This document shows positions 59,252 through 64,000 of a stretch of DNA of 64,000 nt, piece after piece (within the stretch, counting starts at the first letter, position 1; every line of letters starts with the position of its first letter). The notes under the pieces are model-generated. The model was not told the origin of the DNA and did no database searches. It was given only the letters and a program-made list of their open reading frames with translations. The stretch is taken from assembly GCA_965247015.1 (NCBI GenBank), contig CBDFGG010000005.1, forward strand, positions 35,474-99,473, given 5' to 3'. Source of the stretch: JAIXWP01 sp965247015. GTDB taxonomy: Bacteria > Bacteroidota > Bacteroidia > Flavobacteriales_D > Sanyastnellaceae. The position numbers and the translations under genes are program-made.

Positions 59252-60132
59252 TACAATGCTGCAGATGAGGTAGGCAAGTCTCTGTTCACTTTCTTGAACA
59301 ATCCTTGAAGTACTTTACCCGGACCTACTTCAATGACCTCCGCACAACCGTCGGCCAACATAGCATTCATGGTCTGCGTCCATTTTACAGGCGCTGTCAA
59401 TTGAACAATCAAGTTCTGTTTGATTTCATCAGGATTCGATACTGCAGACGCAGTAACGTTTTGATAAACTGGACAAATAGGAGTAGCGAATGGAGTCGCA
59501 GCAATTGCAGCTTCCAATTCCACGCGCGCTGGTTCCATCAATGGACTGTGGAATGCTCCGCCCACTGCGAGTTTCAAGGCACGCTTTGCTCCAGCAGCTG
59601 TCAATGCCGCACAAGCCGCATCAATCGCCTCAACCTCTCCGGAGATCACAAGCTGTCCTGGACAATTATAGTTTGCTGCTACCACTACACCTGGCGTTTC
59701 GGCACAAATCTTTTCTACAACATCATCTTCCAATCCAAGGATGGCAGCCATCGTTGAAGGCTTTGCCTCACATGCTTTCTGCATGGCCATCGCACGAGCG
59801 TAAACCAATCGAAGTGCATCTTCAAATGCAAGTGTCTTATTCGCTACAAGGGCAGAGAATTCACCTAAGCTGTGTCCTGCCACCATTTGAGGCTGGAAAG
59901 AATCGCCAAGGCAAGCCGCTAATACAACAGAGTGCAAGAAGATCGCTGGCTGTGTTACTCTTGTCTGCTTCAAATCCTCCTCACTTCCTTCAAACATTAT
60001 ATCGGTCAAACGGAAGCCAAGAATTTCATTGGCTTTCTCCATCATCTCTTTTGCAATGGGAGAAGATTCGTATAAATCTTTACCCATTCCTGTAAACTGT
60101 GACCCCTGTCCGGGAAATACGTAGGCTTTCAT
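59251..60132 (-). CDS. fabD: Malonyl-CoA:ACP transacylase
   Basis: 293 residues. FPGQGSQFTGMGKDL at the N-terminus, nucleophile Ser88 in GHSLGEFSALV, and the catalytic His in AVGGAFHSPLM are all present. It loads malonyl groups on ACP to start fatty acid elongation. A minus-strand TATCTTCG box lies at 60150-60157, 17 bases before the ATG. It is divergent from the following histidine kinase gene. Confidence 0.96.
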   Translation of the reverse strand: MKAYVFPGQGSQFTGMGKDLYESSPIAKEMMEKANEILGFRLTDIMFEGSEEDLKQTRVTQPAIFLHSVVLAACLGDSFQPQMVAGHSLGEFSALVANKTLAFEDALRLVYARAMAMQKACEAKPSTMAAILGLEDDVVEKICAETPGVVVAANYNCPGQLVISGEVEAIDAACAALTAAGAKRALKLAVGGAFHSPLMEPARVELEAAIAATPFATPICPVYQNVTASAVSNPDEIKQNLIVQLTAPVKWTQTMNAMLADGCAEVIEVGPGKVLQGLFKKVNRDLPTSSAAL

Positions 60133-60149
60133 ATTATTTGGTTTGTCGG

Positions 60150-60183
60150 CGAAGATAATAATTCGTCCTTTTACCTAAATTCG
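60150..60183. promoter_or_regulatory. Divergent -7-like boxes for fabD and the histidine kinase gene
   Basis: TATCTTCG on the minus strand (60150-60157) points to fabD. TAAATTCG on the plus strand (60176-60183) lies 11 bases before the kinase ATG. Both have C in place of the second T of the TTTG part. Confidence 0.45.
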
Positions 60184-60194
60184 TAGCAAGAATT

Positions 60195-61490
60195 ATGAGT
60201 AGAAGAACAATCGTCATTGTGGTCCTGCTGGCCATCGTATCACTAGGTGTTATCGTGGCAGGACAGGTCTTTTGGGTGAGAAAGGCCTACGGAATTCAAG
60301 AACGCCAATTCAATGATCACGTAATGCTGGCTCTCACCAATGTGGTCGATCAAATCCTTGTCATGAACAATGACTCGGCAGTAACAGAACCAGTACTCGC
60401 GAAAGAATCTAATTTTTTCGTTGCAAATATCAACGATACACCATCGCCGTTTCTCCTTGAAACCCTTATCAAAGAAGAGTTTGAGAGATATAATCTCACC
60501 GAAGATTTTGAATATGGTATCTATGACTGCTTTACTGATTCTGTGGTCTTTGCAAGTAGAGTAGATTTTGATAAAGAAGATTTTTTGGTAAAGCCAGAAA
60601 AGGTTGCTATCACTTCTAAGTTTGAACAAGACGGCCATTACTTTGGAGTATTATTCCCAAATAAAACAGCGATCATCCTGAAACAGCTTGACTTCTGGAT
60701 GTATTCGAGTTTTGTCATTTTCCTCATCGTAGTATTTTTTTCATATACCATTTTCGTCATTCTTAAGCATAAGCGATTATCAGAGGTGAAAAGCGATTTC
60801 ATCAACAATATGACACATGAATTGAAGACGCCAATCTCAACAATCAGTTTGTCTGCGGAGGCGCTCAATAATCCGGAAATTACGAAGCAACCAGAACGAT
60901 ATTTTCAATATATCAATATCATTAAAAATGAAAATAATCGCTTGAGAAGTCAAGTAGATAAGGTACTTCAAATCGCAACGCTTTCGCCGAAAAAAGTGAA
61001 TATAAAGCGCGAGCGCATTGACTTACACGAGGTCATTCGAAAAGCAGAAAATACATTTAGCATCAACATTGAAGAGGCTGGTGGAACGCTGCAAACAAAG
61101 CTCAATGCAACCAACAGCATTATCAATGGCGACTTAGTACATATCACGAATGTGATCTATAATTTGTTGGACAACGCACGCAAGTACACCGACAAAGAAC
61201 CAGAGATAACCATTGAAACAAGCAATAAAGAAGAAGAGATCATTGTCAAGGTAAAAGATAATGGAGTGGGTATCGAGAGAAGTCAACTTCGAATGATCTT
61301 CGACAAGTTTTATCGTGTTCCCACAGGAAATTTGCACAATGTAAAAGGCTTTGGATTGGGGCTATTCTATGTTGATACCATCATCAAAGCGCATCGCGCA
61401 AAAATCAAAGTAGATAGCAGAGTAGGAGAAGGAAGTACGTTTACACTGTATTTTAAACTAGCAGAAAATGGAAGAAAACAAGACCAATAG
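60195..61490 (+). CDS. Transmembrane sensor histidine kinase
   Basis: 431 residues. Two transmembrane helices (about 5-28 and 168-192) flank a periplasmic sensor domain of about 140 residues of unknown type. HisKA has His208 in NNMTHELKTPIS; HATPase_c shows NLLDNARKYTD, DNGVGI and GFGLGLFYV. It pairs with the OmpR-type regulator whose gene overlaps its end by 23 bp. In Bacteroidota this pair is common near envelope genes, but the signal is unknown. Confidence 0.93.
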   Translation: MSRRTIVIVVLLAIVSLGVIVAGQVFWVRKAYGIQERQFNDHVMLALTNVVDQILVMNNDSAVTEPVLAKESNFFVANINDTPSPFLLETLIKEEFERYNLTEDFEYGIYDCFTDSVVFASRVDFDKEDFLVKPEKVAITSKFEQDGHYFGVLFPNKTAIILKQLDFWMYSSFVIFLIVVFFSYTIFVILKHKRLSEVKSDFINNMTHELKTPISTISLSAEALNNPEITKQPERYFQYINIIKNENNRLRSQVDKVLQIATLSPKKVNIKRERIDLHEVIRKAENTFSINIEEAGGTLQTKLNATNSIINGDLVHITNVIYNLLDNARKYTDKEPEITIETSNKEEEIIVKVKDNGVGIERSQLRMIFDKFYRVPTGNLHNVKGFGLGLFYVDTIIKAHRAKIKVDSRVGEGSTFTLYFKLAENGRKQDQ

Positions 61491-62178
61491 TGCTAAAATT
61501 CTATTAGTTGAAGACGATATGAACCTCGGCTTCGTGGTGCAAGATGCATTGCGAATGGAAGGGTTTAGAGTACATCTTTCAAAAGATGGGAAGGAAGGAC
61601 TGCTTCAATTCAACAAGGAGGAATATGACCTCTGTCTTTTGGATGTGATGATGCCGAAGAAAGATGGCTTTAGCCTAGCGGAAGACATTCGCAAAACGAA
61701 TGCGGAAGTTCCTATTGTTTTCCTCACTGCGCGCGGCATGTCTGAAGATCGTATAAAAGGATTTAAACTGGGTGCGGATGACTACATCACTAAGCCTTTC
61801 AGCAGTGAAGAGTTAATTCTTCGCATCAAAGCAATTTTGAAACGCAATCCAAATTTCAAGGAAGAACCAAAGGATAAATTGAAGTTTGATATTGGAAAAT
61901 ACCAACTCGATTTTCCAAACTATGAATTGAAAATTGGTGATGATAAAAAGAAGCTTACCAAGAAAGAAGCAGAGCTATTGAAGTTGCTTTGTGAACACCA
62001 AGATCAAGTATTAGAGCGTGAACTCATCGCTAATATGATTTGGGGAGATGATAGCTACTTCGTAGGACGCAGCATGGATGTGTTCATTACCAAGCTTCGC
62101 AAATATCTCAGCGACGATCCCAACCTCGCCATCGTCAACGTCCATGGCGTAGGCTTCCGCCTAGAAAACCGCGAGTAA
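61468..62178 (+). CDS. OmpR-family response regulator
   Basis: 236 residues. The receiver (about 10-125) has the acidic pair in LVEDDMN, Asp59 in LLDVMMPKKDG and Lys in YITKPF. The C-terminal winged helix (about 140-233) carries LTKKEAELLKLLCEHQDQVLERE and GRSMDVFITKLRKYL, typical of OmpR/PhoB proteins. It should be phosphorylated by the overlapping kinase and act as a transcription factor. Confidence 0.94.
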   Translation: MEENKTNSAKILLVEDDMNLGFVVQDALRMEGFRVHLSKDGKEGLLQFNKEEYDLCLLDVMMPKKDGFSLAEDIRKTNAEVPIVFLTARGMSEDRIKGFKLGADDYITKPFSSEELILRIKAILKRNPNFKEEPKDKLKFDIGKYQLDFPNYELKIGDDKKKLTKKEAELLKLLCEHQDQVLERELIANMIWGDDSYFVGRSMDVFITKLRKYLSDDPNLAIVNVHGVGFRLENRE

Positions 62179-62180
62179 AA

Positions 62181-62330
62181 GCGTCGCGCATTAGGGGATA
62201 GGGGTTTGGAGTTAGGAGTTAATTCTCGTCGAAGCCGAGATCATTTGTTCTCGGCACCGCCGAGATCACTAGTCTCTTGTCACTAGTCTCTTGTCACTAG
62301 TCTCTTGTCACTTGTCTCTTGTCACTTGTC
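62181..62330. repeat. Short-word repeat region after the response regulator
   Basis: A G-rich word TTAGGGGATAGGGGTTTGG (62191-62209) is identical over 19 nt to 23790-23808. It is followed by an imperfect TCTCG/CGAGA hairpin around CGAAGCCGAGATC and TCTCGGCACCGCCGAGA, and then five tandem 15-nt units of the type CACTAGTCTCTTGTC or CACTTGTCTCTTGTC up to 62330. These are the reverse complement of words at 47969-48032. There are no spacers and no gene. Confidence 0.8.
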
Positions 62331-62332
62331 GT

Positions 62333-62367
62333 TAAAAAAAAGGGCCGTCTCGTAAAAGACGGCCCTT
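62333..62367 (-). terminator. Terminator of the tRNA-Leu gene
   Basis: The stem AAGGGCCGTCT/AGACGGCCCTT (62340-62350 and 62357-62367) is followed on the minus strand by a run of eight or more T residues. Confidence 0.92.
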
Positions 62368-62377
62368 CCAATTTTAG

Positions 62378-62759
62378 TACCCCGGGCGGGACTTGAACCC
62401 GCACAGTCATTACTGACCGCAGGATTTTCTTACCATCTACACTTTTCAGTGCTTCCGAAGATTCGGAATTTGTGGTCTGGACTTTCTCTTTGCCATATCT
62501 AATGAAAGATTTAGGCACTGCCTGTTAAGTCTCTACACCTTCCCCAATTGCTTGGGACTTGGCTCGGGATTACCTGTCTGACGCGTCAGAACGGGCTTCC
62601 CCGAATTTAAGCAGTTCTACTCTCTGAATTTCTTCAGAGGCACTCAAATTTTTCTCTTAATATTTCTTGAACGAAATGTGAACTTTAAAAATCACTCGCT
62701 CAAAAAATACTTCAAAGAACTCTTAAGTCCTGTGTGTCTACCGATTCCACCACCAGGGC
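62378..62759 (-). tRNA. tRNA-Leu(UAA), interrupted by a group I intron
   Basis: The spliced product is 86 nt: exon 1 at 62725-62759 (35 nt; starts GCCCTGGTGGTGGAATCGG) and exon 2 at 62378-62428 (51 nt; ends with TTCAAGT T-loop and a 7-bp acceptor strand plus discriminator A). Joining the exons gives a CAGGA/TCCTG anticodon stem and the loop CTTAAAA with anticodon UAA, plus a long variable arm (GTCA-GTAA-TGAC) as expected for leucine. No CCA is encoded. The acceptor has a G1-U72 and an internal U-G pair. The gap in the anticodon is explained by the intron feature. Confidence 0.93.
62429..62724 (-). ncRNA. Group I (IC3-like) self-splicing intron in tRNA-Leu(UAA)
   Basis: 296 nt lying between U34 and A35 of the tRNA. 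Exon 1 ends in U and the intron ends in G, as group I chemistry requires. Core elements on the minus strand: P AAATTCGGGGAAGCCC (62593-62608), Q GGTAATCCCGAGCCAAG (62558-62574), R AAGGTGTAGAGACT (62528-62541) and S AAGAGAAAGTCC (62479-62490); GACT of R pairs with AGTC of S to make P7. A P8-like AGGCA/TGCCT hairpin lies between R and S. P9-like TTCCGAA/TTCGGAA and CACT-GAAA-AGTG stems precede the 3' end, and a P2-like CTCTGAA-GAAA-TTCAGAG stem lies in the 5' half. No endonuclease gene is inside. Confidence 0.9.
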
Positions 62760-62765
62760 AATACT

Positions 62766-62797
62766 AAAAAAAATCCCGATCTGCAAACAGACCGGGA
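62766..62797 (-). terminator. Terminator-like hairpin between tRNA-Gly and tRNA-Leu
   Basis: On the minus strand, TCCCGGTCTG-TTTG-CAGATCGGGA is followed by eight T residues, a good intrinsic terminator. It ends only six bases before the first base of tRNA-Leu, leaving no room for a separate promoter other than a weak TCTGTTTG (62784-62791) inside the hairpin. Confidence 0.8.
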
Positions 62798-62803
62798 GAT
62801 TCG

Positions 62804-62876
62804 AGCGAGAAACGAGACTCGAACTCGCGACCCTAACCTTGGCAAGGTTATGCTCTACCAACTGAGCTATTCTCGC
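62804..62876 (-). tRNA. tRNA-Gly(GCC)
   Basis: 73 nt beginning GCGAGAATAGCTCAGTTGG. The acceptor GCGAGAA/TTCTCGC, D-arm, anticodon stem TAACC/GGTTA with loop TTGCCAA (anticodon GCC) and T-loop TTCGAGT are all complete. The discriminator is T and CCA is not encoded. It is read from a strong promoter 20 bp upstream. Confidence 0.96.
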
Positions 62877-62896
62877 TTAACACACTTTTGGGACGG

Positions 62897-62927
62897 CAAA
62901 TGTAGCACGGATATTCATTTTGTCAAA
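62897..62927 (-). promoter_or_regulatory. tRNA operon promoter
   Basis: On the minus strand, TTTG (62924-62927) and TACATTTG (62897-62904) are separated by 19 bp, a full consensus Bacteroidota promoter. It drives tRNA-Gly and perhaps, by read-through, tRNA-Leu. Confidence 0.85.
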
Positions 62928-62943
62928 TTTTTTTCGAAAAAAA

Positions 62944-64000
62944 TTATCTAGCTAAAATCCCTTGATTTTCAAGGTGTTTTACAATAACTGCCACACTTCC
63001 TAAATTTTGTTCTACCTGAATACGCGCCGAAGCACCCATTTTTTTGCGCTTTTCATCGTCTTTCAAAACCAAAGACATACGATCTCGCAACCCTATAATA
63101 TCCTCACCACTCTCGGCCCCACCATTTTCAATGAGCTGAATAGCTTCATCGAATTTGTGATATCGAGGACCAAAGAATAAAGGCATTCCATATACTGCCG
63201 CTTCCAATGTATTATGAATTCCTTTTCCAAATCCGCCACCAATCAATGCGACTTGTCCATAATGATAGATTCGTGAGAGCATGCCCATGTTGTCGATCAA
63301 CAACACACGAGCGCCTTTCGATGCTTCTTTATCCCATTGACTAAATCGCACGATCATCGATCCATAATATTGCTCAATCTCTTTCAAACGTGATTCCTCT
63401 ATCTCATGCGGAGCGATGATGGCCTTCCAATTAGAATGCTCATCCAATAATTCACGTAGAATCTTTTCCTCAGTAGAATAAGTGCTCCCCCCAATAATGA
63501 CATTCGTTCCTTCTGCAAACGCTGCTATTTGTGCAATGGGCTGAAAATCCTTCGCAATGGCTTCTACACGATCATAGCGAGTATCACCGCACACGGTGGA
63601 GGGCCGATCAGATATACGCTGTAGAAGTAATTGTGAATTTTTATTTTGTAAAAAGAAATGATCCACGCACGAAAAAACCTTGGACCAAAATGCTTTCTGT
63701 GAGCCAAAAAAAACGCTGGTCCTCACGAAAAATTCCCGATACAATGAAGAGAGGAATTTGCTCTTTATTTAATTGAAAAAAATAATTCGCCCAATATTCA
63801 TACTTCACAAAAATTGCTGCACTAGGATTCGCGGCAAGCACAAATTCGCGCGATAGGGAAGGAGTGTCCAAAGGCAAATAACAAATAAAATCCGCTTGAT
63901 GATAATTCTTTCGAATCTCATATCCGCTCGGAGAAAAGAAGGTGAGCAGTATTCGAATTTCCGGATAATTCGATTTGATAAACTCTATTATCGGACGGCC
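62944..64000 (-). CDS. kdtA: 3-deoxy-D-manno-octulosonic acid (Kdo) transferase, frameshifted and 5'-partial
   Basis: Kdo transferase motifs run across two frames. The upstream frame from the right edge to about 63706 has GRPIIEFIKSNYPEIRILLTFFSPSGYEIRKNYHQADFICYLPLDTPS and ends its homology at FIVSGIFREDQRFF. The next frame continues FFGSQKAFWSKVFSCVDHFFLQN, CGDTRYDRVEAI, GGSTYSTEEKIL, IAPHEI, GGGFGKGIHNTLE and a normal C-terminus at 62944. A run of eight A residues (63706-63713, plus strand) is at the junction; seven would restore one frame. The enzyme adds Kdo to lipid A at the inner membrane. The N-terminus lies outside the window. Confidence 0.87.

Noticed and set aside
62268..62330. Tandem 15-nt units resembling a CRISPR array
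   Set aside because: The units are contiguous with no unique spacers, are too short, and no cas gene is nearby; they belong to the dispersed word repeats.
62429..62724. Reading the tRNA-Leu interruption as a pseudo-tRNA or two unrelated tRNA halves
   Set aside because: The exons rejoin to a perfect leucine tRNA with a 7-nt anticodon loop, and the insert contains ordered group I core elements.

Overview
The window comes from a Bacteroidota genome, most likely the order Flavobacteriales. The signs are Por-secretion (T9SS) sorting domains of both the type A and the gliding-motility type B kind, a fused ccoNO cbb3 oxidase gene, a ferredoxin-NADP reductase of the thioredoxin-reductase-like type, an Mrp ATPase without its CxxC, and promoters of the TAnnTTTG class rather than sigma-70 boxes. 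Genes are dense, in short operons with many ATGA or TAATG overlaps. The window starts inside one gene and ends inside kdtA.

Layout. 0-5 kb, minus strand: three secreted or outer-membrane proteins, including a trypsin-like protease, then a TPR hybrid histidine kinase. 5.1-11.4 kb, minus: a sulfur cassette (two YeeE/YedE halves, porin, DsrE protein, DUF6132 protein, CstB-like persulfide dioxygenase-rhodanese, TauE exporter, Crp-type regulator). 11.4-24.7 kb: housekeeping genes (ansA, tatD, a GT9 glycosyltransferase, thioesterase, hemJ, mgtE, tadA, trmB) and a large nested palindrome at 23.8-24.2 kb. 24.7-27.6 kb: Mrp, NifU-like protein, ferredoxin reductase, ferredoxin. 27.7-32 kb: PIG-L deacetylase, an overlooked 33-residue membrane peptide and a sodium:solute symporter. 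33.6-39.8 kb: two large T9SS cargo proteins, one a vanadium-haloperoxidase homologue with a complete active site. 42-44.4 kb: feoA-feoB and a Cys-containing FeoB-associated peptide. 45.4-48 kb: PAS kinase plus a receiver-Crp fusion regulator behind a structured leader. 48.1-58.1 kb, minus: the full cbb3 oxidase module (ccoS, ccoNO, ccoQ, ccoP, ccoG, ccoH, a TauE/SafE-like protein) and its copper ATPase ccoI with usp. 58.3-62.2 kb: fabD and a kinase-regulator pair. 62.2-64 kb: repeats, two tRNAs and a frameshifted kdtA.

The strongest observations. (1) The tRNA-Leu(UAA) gene at 62378-62759 is split by a 296-nt group I intron lying between U34 and A35, the same position as the cyanobacterial and plastid trnL intron, with recognisable P, Q, R and S elements. 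(2) Three promoters, for the PAS kinase/receiver-Crp operon, the ccoS-led oxidase operon and the usp-orf-ccoI operon, each carry an ACTGA-N6-TCAGT-like palindrome whose centre is exactly 51.5 bp upstream of the -7 box. Two sulfur-cassette promoters carry TGTGA/AGTGA-type sites exactly 29.5 bp upstream of the -7 box. The recognition helices of the two Crp-family regulators encoded beside these units differ in just the residue that reads the base distinguishing the two half-sites. This suggests two parallel Crp/Fnr circuits, one for low oxygen and one for reactive sulfur.

All functions are inferred from motifs read by eye. No database search, folding program or alignment was run.
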